Below are positions 33,739 to 42,097 of a stretch of DNA of 64,000 nucleotides, one piece after another. The notes under the pieces are model-generated. The model saw only the letters and a program-made list of their open reading frames with translations, was not told the DNA's origin and did no database searches. Made by a program: the position numbers and the translations under genes. The DNA lies in NCBI GenBank assembly GCA_963707905.1, contig CAVPSA010000048.1, positions 62,001 to 126,000 on the forward strand. Reading direction: 5' to 3'. The stretch's first letter is position 1. Each line of letters opens with the position of its first letter. Source of the stretch: DASXKD01 sp963707905. Its GTDB lineage: Bacteria; Actinomycetota; Actinomycetes; Streptosporangiales; Streptosporangiaceae.

Positions 33739-34620
33739 GACAAGGCAGCCATGGCAGGACCGCCGAACGACATCGTGATCATCACAGGGATGTCGGGCGC
33801 GGGGCGGAGTACGACGGCCAAGTCCCTTGAGGACCTGGACTGGTATGTCATCGACAACCTGCCGCCGGGCCTGCTGCCGACCATGGCCGACCTGGCCATG
33901 CGATCCGACCGGACCCTGACGAGAATCGCCGCGGTCGTGGACGTGCGCAGCCGGGCGTTCTCCTCTGACCTGGCGTCCAGCATTCGCGAGCTGAGCTCGC
34001 GCGGCATCCGCCCGCGCGTGCTGTTCCTCGAGGCAAGCGACGAGACGCTGGTGCGGCGCTTCGAGAACGTACGCCGGCCGCACCCGCTGCAGGAGGACGG
34101 CCGGGTGGTGGACGGGATCGCCGCGGAGCGGCAGTTGCTCAGCGGGATCCGGGAGGAGGCCGACCTGGTGCTGGATACCTCCGCGCTGAACGTCCACGAA
34201 CTGCGGGCCAGGGTGCGGGATTTCTTCGGCACCGGCACCACCGCCGAACTGCGGGTGAGCGTGGTCTCCTTCGGCTACAAGTACGGTCTTCCGGTGGACG
34301 CCGACCTGGTCGCCGATTGCCGGTTCCTGCCCAACCCGCGCTGGATCGACTCGCTCGCGCCGCTCACCGGGCAGGACGAGCGGGTCCGGGACTACGTGCT
34401 CAAGCAGCCAGGTGCCGAGGAGTTCCTGAAGTCCTACACCGAGACCCTGCGGATCACCTTCGACGGCTACGGCCGGCAGGGGAAGCAGTACGTGACGCTG
34501 GCGGTGGGCTGCACCGGCGGCAAGCACCGCAGCGTGACCATGGCCGAGCAGATCGGCCTCCGGCTGGAGGAAGCCGGACTGGGAACCCAGGTGATGCACC
34601 GCGATCTGGGGCGTGAATGA
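33727..34620 (+). CDS. rapZ: RapZ/YvcJ-family nucleotide-binding protein
   Basis: A 297-residue P-loop protein. Walker A is ITGMSGAGRSTTAK near residue 20. The middle has VLFLEASDETLVRRFENVRRPHPL, and the conserved C-terminal domain includes VSFGYKYGLPVDADLV and CTGGKHRSV. In E. coli RapZ guides RNase E to GlmZ RNA. Actinobacteria lack that RNA, and the protein hydrolyses nucleotides with unclear purpose. It forms the conserved uvrC-rapZ-yvcK-whiA order and overlaps yvcK by ATGA. The GTG start lies in the second copy of the 69-bp duplication. Confidence 0.93.
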   Translation: MSGQDKAAMAGPPNDIVIITGMSGAGRSTTAKSLEDLDWYVIDNLPPGLLPTMADLAMRSDRTLTRIAAVVDVRSRAFSSDLASSIRELSSRGIRPRVLFLEASDETLVRRFENVRRPHPLQEDGRVVDGIAAERQLLSGIREEADLVLDTSALNVHELRARVRDFFGTGTTAELRVSVVSFGYKYGLPVDADLVADCRFLPNPRWIDSLAPLTGQDERVRDYVLKQPGAEEFLKSYTETLRITFDGYGRQGKQYVTLAVGCTGGKHRSVTMAEQIGLRLEEAGLGTQVMHRDLGRE

Positions 34621-35606
34621 CGGCCGACGGCCACGTTCCTGTCGTCCCCGCCGTCCGGCCACTCAACCCGAAGGTCGTGGCGCTCGGCGGTGGGCACGGC
34701 CTGTTCGCCTCCTTGTCCGCGCTGCGCCGGGTCACCCGCCAGCTCACCGCGGTCGTGACGGTCGCCGACGACGGCGGCTCGTCCGGCGTGCTCCGCCGCG
34801 ATTTCGGCGTGCTGCCGCCAGGGGACCTGCGCATGGCGCTGGCCGCGCTGTGCGGCGACGACGCATGGGGCACCACCTGGAGCCGGGTGGTGCAGCACCG
34901 GTTCGAGGGACGGGGGGGCCTCGGCGGCCACGCCGTCGGCAACGTGCTGATCGTCGCCCTGTGGGAGCTGCTCGGGGACACCGTCCAGGGCCTGGACTGG
35001 GTCGGCAGGCTGCTCGGTGCGCACGGGCGGGTGCTCCCGATGGCGTCGGTCCCGCTGGACCTGGTCGCCGAGGTGGAAGGCGCCGACCCGGCGCGGCCGG
35101 GGGAGATCACCCTGGTGCGTGGGCAGGTTGCCTGCGCGTCCACCACCGGCCGGGTGCGCTCGGTGTCGCTGATCCCCGCGGACCCGCCCGCCTGCCCGCA
35201 GGCCGTTGCCGCGGTCGCCACCGCGGACTGGGTCGTGCTCGGCCCCGGTTCCTGGTTCACCAGCATCCTTCCCCACCTGATGGTGCCCGAACTGGCGGAA
35301 GCGCTGATCACCACCCCGGCCCGCCGCGTGGTCGCGCTGAACCTGGTGGCGCAGGCCGGGGAGACCGAAGGGTTCTCGCCGCATACCCACCTGGAGGTGC
35401 TCGCCGAGCATGCGCCGGGGCTGAACGTGGACGTGGTGCTCGCCGACCGCCGGGCGGCCGGCGGGTACGCGGCCGAATTGGAGAAGGCCGCCGGGCTGCT
35501 CGGTGGCAGGCTGGTGATGACCGACCTGGCGTTGCGTGACGGGTCGCCGCATCATGATCCGCGGCGGCTGGCAGGGGCGTTCGCGGAAATCTTCGAGGGG
35601 GAGTGA
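34617..35606 (+). CDS. yvcK: YvcK/CofD-like gluconeogenesis factor
   Basis: A 329-residue Rossmann-like protein. It opens with a Pro-rich stretch, then VVALGGGHGLFASLSALRR and VADDGGSSGVLRRDF, and later LGPGSWFTSILPHL, all typical of YvcK (CuvA in mycobacteria). The family binds UDP-sugars and supports growth on gluconeogenic carbon and cell-wall integrity; it is related to CofD but makes no F420. It is coupled to rapZ by a 4-base overlap and precedes whiA by 4 bases. Confidence 0.93.
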   Translation: MTADGHVPVVPAVRPLNPKVVALGGGHGLFASLSALRRVTRQLTAVVTVADDGGSSGVLRRDFGVLPPGDLRMALAALCGDDAWGTTWSRVVQHRFEGRGGLGGHAVGNVLIVALWELLGDTVQGLDWVGRLLGAHGRVLPMASVPLDLVAEVEGADPARPGEITLVRGQVACASTTGRVRSVSLIPADPPACPQAVAAVATADWVVLGPGSWFTSILPHLMVPELAEALITTPARRVVALNLVAQAGETEGFSPHTHLEVLAEHAPGLNVDVVLADRRAAGGYAAELEKAAGLLGGRLVMTDLALRDGSPHHDPRRLAGAFAEIFEGE

Positions 35607-35610
35607 AGCA

Positions 35611-36591
35611 ATGGCCATGACCGGCCTGGTGAAAGATGAGCTGAGCCGCGTTGAGGTCCTGAAGCCATGCTGCCGCAAGGCGGAGGTGTCCACCCTGCTG
35701 CGCTTCGCAGGCGGCCTGCACATCGCAGGCGGGCGCATCGTCGTCGAGGCCGAGCTTGACACCGGCGCGGCGGCCCGGCGGTTGCGCAAGGACATCGCCG
35801 AGGTGTTCGGCCACACGAGCGACCTGATCGTGCTCGCGCCCGGCGGGCTGCGCAAGGGCAACAGGTACGTGGTCCGGGTGCGCAAGGACGGCGACAGCCT
35901 GGCCCGCCAGACCGGCCTCGTAGACAACCACGGGCGGCCGGTACGCGGCCTGCCCCGGCATGTCGTATCCGGCCCGGCCTGCGACTGTGAGGCGGCCTGG
36001 CGCGGGGCATTCCTGGCGCACGGCAGCCTCACCGGCCCGGGCAGGTCGATGGCGCTCGAGGTGACCTGCCCAGGTCCCGAGGCGGCACTGGCCCTGGCCG
36101 GAGCCGCCAGGCGGCTGAAGATCCACGCGAAGGCACGCGAGGTGCGGGGCGTGGACCGGGTCGTGGTGCGGGACGGGGACGCGATCAGCGCGCTGCTGAC
36201 CCGGCTGGGCGCGCACGACAGCGTGCTCGCCTGGGAAGAGCGCCGGATGCGGCGGGAGGTCCGGGCGGCGGCGAACCGGCTGGCCAACTTCGACGACGCC
36301 AACCTGCGCCGCAGTGCCCGCGCGGCGGTCGCGGCCGGGGCCAGGGTGGAGCGGGCGCTGGAGATCCTGGGCAGCGACGCGCCCGAGCACCTGAGCGTGG
36401 CCGGGCTGCTGCGCATCGAGCACCGTCAGGCCAGCCTGGAGGAACTCGGCCAGCTTGCCGACCCGCAGCTCACCAAGGACGCCATCGCCGGCCGGATCCG
36501 CCGTCTCCTTGCCATGGCCGACAAGCGCGCCCGTGACCTGGGCATCCCAGGAACAGAAGCCCAGTTGCCGCCGGACATGCTGCTGTCCTAG
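35611..36591 (+). CDS. whiA: WhiA, sporulation/cell-division transcription factor
   Basis: A 326-residue protein with an N-terminal LAGLIDADG-homing-endonuclease-like fold (VKDELSRVE, CCRKAEVSTLLRFAG) and a C-terminal helix-turn-helix (VAGLLRIEHRQASLEELGQL, then LTKDAIAGRIRRL). In Streptomyces WhiA works with WhiB to switch on division genes in sporulating hyphae, and it occurs in most Gram-positive bacteria. The ATG at 35611 is preceded by GAGGGGGAGTGAAGCA. Its order with rapZ and yvcK is highly conserved. Confidence 0.95.
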   Translation: MAMTGLVKDELSRVEVLKPCCRKAEVSTLLRFAGGLHIAGGRIVVEAELDTGAAARRLRKDIAEVFGHTSDLIVLAPGGLRKGNRYVVRVRKDGDSLARQTGLVDNHGRPVRGLPRHVVSGPACDCEAAWRGAFLAHGSLTGPGRSMALEVTCPGPEAALALAGAARRLKIHAKAREVRGVDRVVVRDGDAISALLTRLGAHDSVLAWEERRMRREVRAAANRLANFDDANLRRSARAAVAAGARVERALEILGSDAPEHLSVAGLLRIEHRQASLEELGQLADPQLTKDAIAGRIRRLLAMADKRARDLGIPGTEAQLPPDMLLS

Positions 36592-36662
36592 CTCACGGGC
36601 CCTTCGAGATAGGCTCGATGTGCCGCCCAAAGTCAGTCGTCACCACTGAGGAGAACAACGCC

Positions 36663-37685
36663 GTGACTATCCGCGTGGGCATCAACGGGTTCGGCCGCAT
36701 CGGCCGGAACTTCTGGCGTGCCGTCCATGCCGCGCAGGCCAGCGGGCAGGCCAGCGGCATCGAGATCGTCGCAGCCAACGACCTGACCGACCCGGCCACC
36801 AACGCGCACCTGCTCAAGTACGACACGGTGCTGGGCAAGCTGGACGTGGACGTGACCGCCGACGGCAACATCATCCGGGCCGGTGACCAGGAGATCCGGA
36901 TCTTCGCGGAGCGGGATCCGGCCGCTCTGCCCTGGGGTGACCTGGGCATCGACGTGGTCATCGAGTCCACCGGCCGGTTCACTTCCCGCGATGCGGCGGC
37001 TGCGCACCTGACCGCGGGCGCGCGGAAGGTGATCATCTCCGCCCCGGCCAAGGGCGAGGACATCACCATCGTGATGGGCGTCAACGACGACAAATACGAC
37101 CCCGGGCAGCACGACGTGATCTCCAACGCCTCGTGCACGACGAACTGCGTCGCGCCGATGGCCAAGGTGCTGGCCGACAGCTTCGGCATCGTCAAGGGCC
37201 TGATGACCACCATCCACGCCTACACCTCCGACCAGGTGCTGCAGGACTTCCAGCACAAGGACCTGCGCCGGGCCCGGGCCGCCGCGCAGAACATCATCCC
37301 GACCACGACGGGCGCCGCCAAGGCGACCTCCCTGGTGCTGCCCGAGCTCAAGGGCAAGATGGACGGCATCTCGATGCGGGTGCCGGTGATCGACGGGTCG
37401 GTCACCGACCTGGTGGCGCAACTGGACCGCGAGGTCACCGTGGCCGAGGTCAACGCGGCGTTCCAGGCCGCCGCCGACGGGCCGCTGAAGAACTACCTCT
37501 GCTACTCCACCGACCCCATCGTGTCCGCCGACATCGTCGGCACACCCTGGTCGTGCACGTTCGACTCCCCGCTGACGATGGCCATCGGCGACCAGGTCAA
37601 GATCGTCGGCTGGTATGACAACGAGTTCGGCTACTCGAACCGGCTGGCCGACCTGGCCGTGCTGGTGGGCTCGAGCCTGCGATGA
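36663..37685 (+). CDS. gap: glyceraldehyde-3-phosphate dehydrogenase, type I
   Basis: A 340-residue glycolytic enzyme. It has the NAD-binding GINGFGRIGRNFWRA at the N-terminus and the catalytic Cys in SNASCTTNCVAP near residue 160. TTIHAYTSDQ and WYDNEFGYSNRL complete the family pattern. The GTG start follows GAGGAGAACAACGCC. It is the first of the gap-pgk-tpiA glycolytic set that continues with secG. A TAGGCT at about 36615 could be a -10 box, but no partner -35 is convincing. Confidence 0.95.
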   Translation: MTIRVGINGFGRIGRNFWRAVHAAQASGQASGIEIVAANDLTDPATNAHLLKYDTVLGKLDVDVTADGNIIRAGDQEIRIFAERDPAALPWGDLGIDVVIESTGRFTSRDAAAAHLTAGARKVIISAPAKGEDITIVMGVNDDKYDPGQHDVISNASCTTNCVAPMAKVLADSFGIVKGLMTTIHAYTSDQVLQDFQHKDLRRARAAAQNIIPTTTGAAKATSLVLPELKGKMDGISMRVPVIDGSVTDLVAQLDREVTVAEVNAAFQAAADGPLKNYLCYSTDPIVSADIVGTPWSCTFDSPLTMAIGDQVKIVGWYDNEFGYSNRLADLAVLVGSSLR

Positions 37686-37740
37686 GCGCTGACCGCCGTC
37701 ACCCGCCCTGTTCCCGGTGCATTACGAATGGTCGTGGCCG

Positions 37741-39007
37741 GTGAAGCGCGCTGAGGATCTCGACGTCGCGGGCCGGACCGTGCTGGTTCGCGCTGATTTC
37801 AACGTGCCGCTTAGCGGCAGCGGGGGGTTCCGGGGGCGCCCCCCCGGGCCAGCAGAGCAACGTGCCCTTGGACGGGACCGCCATCACTGACGACGGGCGG
37901 ATCCGGGCGGGGCTGCCCACGCTGACCGGCCTGCTCGGCCGGGGCGCCCGGGTCCTGGTCTGCGCCCACCTCGGCCGGCCCAAGGGCGGCGACTACGCCG
38001 CGCGGGCGGCCGGCGGCCCCTCGCTGGCACCGGTGGCCGCGCGGCTCGCGGAACTGCTCGGCCAGCCGGTACAGCTGGCCGGCGACGTGGCCGGCGAGTC
38101 GGCCCGCGCCACCGCCGCCGCGCTGGCCGACGGGCAGGCCGCCATGCTGGAGAACGTCCGCTTCGAGCCGGCCGAGACCAGCAAGGACGACGCCGAGCGG
38201 GCCGCGTTCGCCGGCCGGCTCGCCGCGCTGGCAAGCTGCTATGTGGGCGATGGCTTCGGCACCCTGCATCGCAAGCACGCCAGCGTCTACGACGTGCCGC
38301 GGCTGCTCCCGCACGCGGCCGGCCAGCTCGTCATCGCCGAGCTGGCGGTGCTACGCCAGCTCACCCAGGACCCGGCCCGGCCGTACGTGGTCGTGCTCGG
38401 CGGCGCCAAGGTCTCCGACAAGCTGGGGGTGATCGGCAACCTGGTGCAGCTCGCCGACCGGCTGCTGATCTGCGGCGGGATGGCCTACACCTTCCTGGCC
38501 GCGCAGGGCCACGAGGTCGGCGGTTCGCTGCTCGACGCCGAGCGGATCGCCGGGGTGCAGGCGGCGCTCGCCGAGGCGGAACGGGCCGGCGTGGAGGTCG
38601 TGCTGCCGGTGGACCACGTGGTGGCCGATCACATCGGCGCTGACGCGGTGCCGGAAAACGTCGCAGGGCCGGACATACCGCCCGGCAAGATGGGCCTGGA
38701 CATCGGTCCGGCCACGAGGGAGCTGTTCGCGGCGAAGCTGGCCGACGCGAAGACGGTGTTCTGGAACGGCCCGCCCGGTGTGTTCGAGCTCCCGGCGTTC
38801 GCGGCCGGCACCCGGGCGGTGGCCGAGGCCATCAGCGCCGTATCCGGGCTGACCGTGGTCGGCGGCGGGGACTCCGCGGCAGCCGTTCGGCATCTTGAAT
38901 TGCCTGCAGATTCGTTCACACATATCTCGACCGGAGGCGGTGCGAGCCTGGAATATCTGGAGGGCGCGCCGCTGCCCGGGATCGAGGCGCTCGAGGCCGG
39001 CACATGA
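37741..39007 (+). CDS. pgk: phosphoglycerate kinase, interrupted near the N-terminus by a palindromic element
   Basis: The natural start is GTG 37741: VKRAEDLDVAGRTVLVRADF then NVPL matches the substrate-binding N-terminus of Pgk. At 37809-37858 a GC-rich palindromic element intervenes, flanked by AACGTGCC on both sides, after which DGTAITDDGRIRAGLP resumes in another frame. The remaining domains are complete (LGGAKVSDKLGVI, FWNGPPGVFE, VVGGGDSAAAV). The net shift is one base. Deleting one C from the C7 run (37839-37845) would give an in-frame insert of about 19 residues and a 421-residue enzyme. A start at GTG 37862 would lose the essential RADFN segment. tpiA overlaps the end. Confidence 0.88.
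37801..37866 (-). repeat. palindromic GC element in pgk with 8-bp flanking repeat (family A)
   Basis: AACGTGCC at 37801-37808 and 37859-37866 flanks 50 bases. Within these, 37822-37858 is the reverse complement of the egtD element (GCTCTGCTGGCCCGG then G5-CG-C5-GGAACCCCCC), differing by one substitution and two single-base gaps. The flanking repeat looks like a target-site duplication, although the coding meaning NVPL on both sides also allows another origin. Confidence 0.75.
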
Positions 39008-39801
39008 GCGGGGGCAGCGCCCGGATGCCGCTGATCGCCGGCAACTGGAAGATGCACAACAACCACCTGGAAGCGCTGGCCCTGGTGCAGAAGCTGGCGT
39101 TCACGCTGAACGCCAAGGACTACGCGGCCGCCGAGGTGGTGGTGCTGCCCCCGTTCACCGCGCTGCGCAGCGTGCAGACCCTGGTGATGGGGGACAAGCT
39201 GGAGATCCGCTACGGCGCGCAGGACATCTCCGCGCACGACGACGGTGCCTACACCGGCGACGTGTCCGGGTCCATGCTGGCCAAGCTGGGCTGCAGCTAC
39301 GTGCTTGCCGGGCACTCGGAGCGGCGGCAGTACCACAACGAGGACGATGCCCTGGTGAACGCGAAGGTCAAGGCCGCGCTGAAGTGGGGCCTTGTGCCCA
39401 TCCTGTGCGTCGGCGAGACCCTGGAGGTGCGCCGCGCCGGGGAGCATCTGAGCCACTGTCACGCGCAACTGGACGGGGCACTGGCCGGGATCCCGGCCGA
39501 ACAGGTGGCCGGGATGGTGATCGCCTACGAGCCGGTCTGGGCGATCGGCACCGGTGAGGTCGCCAGTCCCGGGGACGCGCAGGAGGTTACGGCGGCCATC
39601 CGTGACCGGGTTTCGGCGGTTCACGGGCGCGATGCAGCCGCGAATGTGCGTATCCTGTATGGCGGGTCGGTTAAGGCCGACAGCATTGCTGTAATGATGG
39701 CCCAACCAGCCATCGATGGTGCCCTGGTCGGTGGGGCCAGCCTCGATGCCGGTGAGTTCGTGAGAATCTGCCGGTACCGGGACCTGGCCGTCGGTGCCTG
39801 A
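39004..39801 (+). CDS. tpiA: triosephosphate isomerase
   Basis: A 265-residue TIM barrel interconverting dihydroxyacetone phosphate and glyceraldehyde 3-phosphate. The catalytic Lys is in AGNWKMHNN, the His in LAGHSERRQ, and the Glu in AYEPVWAIGTG. The phosphate loop is LYGGSVKADS. The ATG overlaps the pgk stop, so translation is coupled. Length and residues are normal. Confidence 0.95.
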   Translation: MSGGSARMPLIAGNWKMHNNHLEALALVQKLAFTLNAKDYAAAEVVVLPPFTALRSVQTLVMGDKLEIRYGAQDISAHDDGAYTGDVSGSMLAKLGCSYVLAGHSERRQYHNEDDALVNAKVKAALKWGLVPILCVGETLEVRRAGEHLSHCHAQLDGALAGIPAEQVAGMVIAYEPVWAIGTGEVASPGDAQEVTAAIRDRVSAVHGRDAAANVRILYGGSVKADSIAVMMAQPAIDGALVGGASLDAGEFVRICRYRDLAVGA

Positions 39802-39830
39802 GCACGGTACCCGGAAGGACGAGATCGGCA

Positions 39831-40061
39831 GTGGTCATCGCAATAGCGGTCGTCCTGGTCATCACGAGCCTGTTGATGGTCCTGCTTGTGCTGCTGCACA
39901 AGGGCAAGGGTGGCGGCCTGTCGGACCTGTTCGGCGGCGGGGTCTCCTCCTCGCTCGGCTCGTCCTCTGTAGTGGAACGGAACCTGGACCGGCTCACGAT
40001 CTTCACCGGAGTGCTCTGGTTCCTCTGCATCGTGGCCCTGAATCTGTTGCTCAATCACTAA
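39831..40061 (+). CDS. secG: SecG, preprotein translocase subunit
   Basis: A 76-residue membrane protein with two hydrophobic segments (AIAVVLVITSLLMVLLVLL and FTGVLWFLCIVALNLLL) separated by the Gly/Ser-rich cytoplasmic loop HKGKGGGLSDLFGGG, the hallmark of SecG. It assists SecYE during protein export. The GTG start lies 29 bases after tpiA, the usual location in actinomycetes. Confidence 0.93.
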   Translation: MVIAIAVVLVITSLLMVLLVLLHKGKGGGLSDLFGGGVSSSLGSSSVVERNLDRLTIFTGVLWFLCIVALNLLLNH

Positions 40062-40071
40062 GGGTCGTGGC

Positions 40072-40093
40072 CCGCTCCCGGTCGGGAGAGCGG
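40072..40093 (+). terminator. small stem-loop between secG and rbpA
   Basis: CCGCTCCCG (40072-40080), a 2-base loop and CGGGAGAGCGG (40083-40093) form a stem with one bulged base. It could terminate the glycolytic operon or act as an rbpA leader structure. Confidence 0.35.
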
Positions 40094-40112
40094 ATTAAGC
40101 AAGGGGTGGTCA

Positions 40113-40445
40113 GTGGGTAGTGGCAATGCCATCCGGGGGAGCCGCGTAGGCGCGGGCCCGATGGGTGAGGCGGAACGTGGCGAAGCGGCACCGCGGATAC
40201 GCGTGTCCTTCTGGTGCGCAAACAATCACGAGACACGGCCGAGCTTCGCAACCGATGCGGCGGTCCCCGAGCACTGGGACTGCCCCAGGTGCGGCTTCCC
40301 GGCCGGCCGGGACGAGACCAAACCCCCGGACCCGCCGCACAGCGAGCCCTACAAGACGCACCTGGCCTATGTGAAGGAACGGCGCACCGACTCCGACGGC
40401 GCCGCTATCCTCGCCGAAGCACTGGGCCGCATCCGCCGGGCCTGA
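40113..40445 (+). CDS. rbpA: RbpA, RNA polymerase-binding protein
   Basis: A 110-residue actinobacterial RNA polymerase partner. The sequence MGSGNAIRGSRVGAGPMGEA is the conserved basic-linker/sigma-contact start. FWCANNHET with CPRCGFPAG is the zinc-ribbon-like core, and EPYKTHLAYVKERRTD leads into the sigma-interaction helix (AILAEALGRIR). RbpA stabilises promoter complexes with the principal sigma factor. The start is GTG. A strong hairpin follows. Confidence 0.95.
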   Translation: MGSGNAIRGSRVGAGPMGEAERGEAAPRIRVSFWCANNHETRPSFATDAAVPEHWDCPRCGFPAGRDETKPPDPPHSEPYKTHLAYVKERRTDSDGAAILAEALGRIRRA

Positions 40446-40453
40446 AGACCAGA

Positions 40454-40482
40454 CAGGCCCCGTGACCGCGTCACGGGGCCTG
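40454..40482. terminator. bidirectional terminator between rbpA and gad
   Basis: CAGGCCCCGTGAC and GTCACGGGGCCTG form a perfect 13-bp stem with a 3-base loop, placed between the convergent rbpA and gad genes. It lies 9 bases after the rbpA stop and can serve both strands. Confidence 0.8.
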
Positions 40483-40503
40483 TGCTGTGCGCGGGCCTGC
40501 CAA

Positions 40504-41986
40504 TCAGTGGGCGAAGCCCTGGCGTTTGCCTTCGGGGACCAGCGGTGGGCAGTCGTGCGGGTGTGCGGCCAGCGCGCGCCAGTGGTGATCCAGGTCGGCC
40601 AGGAACAGATCGGCCAGGTCCTTGGTGAAGCCGTTGCGGATCACCACCCGGATGACCGCCACGTCGGTGAGATCTTCGGGGAAGATGTAGGCCGGCACGA
40701 GCCAGCCGCGGGCGCGCAGCCGCTCGGACAGGTCGAACACGGTGTAATTGGCGTGCGGGTCCGCGATCCTGAACGCGAACACCGGGAGTTCGCGCCCCTC
40801 ACTGATCAGCTCGAACGGGCCCATCCCGGCGATGCGCCCGGACATGTGCACGGCAACGTCCTGGCACGCCTGGTGCACCCGCTGGTACCCGGAAAAGCCG
40901 AGCCGCAGGAAGTTGTAGTACTGGGCGGCCACCTGCGCACCGGGCCGGGAGAAGTTCAGCGCGAACGTCGGCATCTGGCCGCCGAGGTAGTTGACGTTGA
41001 ACACCAGGTCCTGGGGCAGCGCCTCGGCTGCACGCCACACCACCCAGCCGACCCCCGGGTACACCAGGCCGTACTTGTGGCCGGAGGCGTTGATCGAGGC
41101 CACCCGGGGCACCCGGAAGTCCCAGGCCAGATCGGGCTGAAGGAACGGTGCGACGAACCCGCCGGACGCACCGTCCACGTGCATCGGCACGTCCGGGCCA
41201 CCACCCGCGGCCAGCCGGTCCAGTTCGGCGTTGATCTCACCGACAGGCTCGTAGCTGCCGTCCATGGTGGAGCCGAGCACCGCCACCACGCCGATGGTGT
41301 TCTCGTCGCACCGGGCCGCCGCCTCGGCCCCGGTCAGGTGATAGCGGCCGGGTGCCATCGGCACCAGCCGCGGCTCCACCTGCCAGTAGCGGCAGAACTT
41401 TTCCCAGCACACCTGCACGTTCGCGCCCATCACCAGATTGGGGTGAGAGCTAGCACTGGGCGGGGCGGTGGGGTGAGAGCTAGCACTGGGCGGGGCGGTG
41501 GGGTGAGGAGCTAGCACTGGGCGGGGCCGCGTTCGCGGCGCGGCGCCGCTCGCGCCAGCGCCACAGCAGCGCCATGCCGGCCAGCATGCACGCCTCGCTG
41601 GACCCGGTGGTGGAGCAGCCGGTCGCGTTCACGCACTCCGGGGCGTGCCAGAGGTCGGCGAGGATGTTGACGCAGCGCGCCTCCAGTTCCGCGGTCTGCG
41701 GATACTCATCCTTGTCGATCATGTTCTTATCCAGGCACTCGGTCATGAGCTGCTTCGCCTGGGGTTCCATCCAGGTGGTGACGAACGTGGCGAGGTTCAG
41801 CCGGGCGTTGCCGTCCAGCAGCAGCTCGTCCCTGACCACCTGCAGTGCGGTGTCGGGCAGCATCTGGTGCCGGGGGAGCGCGTGCCGGGGCACCGGCTCA
41901 TGTGCGAGCCGGACGTAGACGGGGTTGATGTCGAATTCCGCAGGGCCGCCCGACTGCCGGGCGTCGGTGTGCAAGGGCATAAGCAT
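40504..41986 (-). pseudogene. gad: glutamate decarboxylase, frame broken inside a 30-bp repeat array
   Basis: A PLP-dependent glutamate decarboxylase giving GABA, used elsewhere for acid resistance. The N-terminal part from ATG 41986 (or 41980) has LDGNARLNLATFVTTW and CVNILADLWHAP, then ATGCSTTGSSEACMLAG. The C-terminal part has PNLVMGANVQVCWEKFCRYW and the PLP Lys in NASGHKYGLVY. Between them, at about residues 153-182, lie three 30-bp repeat units encoding TAPPSASSHP. The unit nearest the 5' end of the gene is 31 bases (GAGGAG for GAGAG near 41507), so the two halves are out of frame. Removing that base gives about 493 residues. The array sits in a loop that varies in length among homologues. 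Confidence 0.85.
41440..41528 (+). repeat. 30-bp tandem repeat, three units, inside gad (family B)
   Basis: Units at 41440 and 41470 are identical: GGGGTGAGAGCTAGCACT, then GGGCGGGGCGGT. The third, from 41500, has one extra base and ends in the flanking gene. The extra base breaks the gad reading frame. Confidence 0.88.
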
Positions 41987-42097
41987 GGATTGTCGCAGCA
42001 GGCCTGGCCCGCGGGCCAGGCACTGCACCGCGCCCGGGTCGCGGGATTGGTCACCGGTGATGAGAGCATGGCCGGAGCGGAAGGGGAGGATGTGACG

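Noticed and set aside
37862..39007. GTG 37862 as the true pgk start
   Set aside because: It would drop the RADFN substrate-binding segment that is present just upstream in another frame, so the upstream GTG 37741 and an interruption explain the data better.
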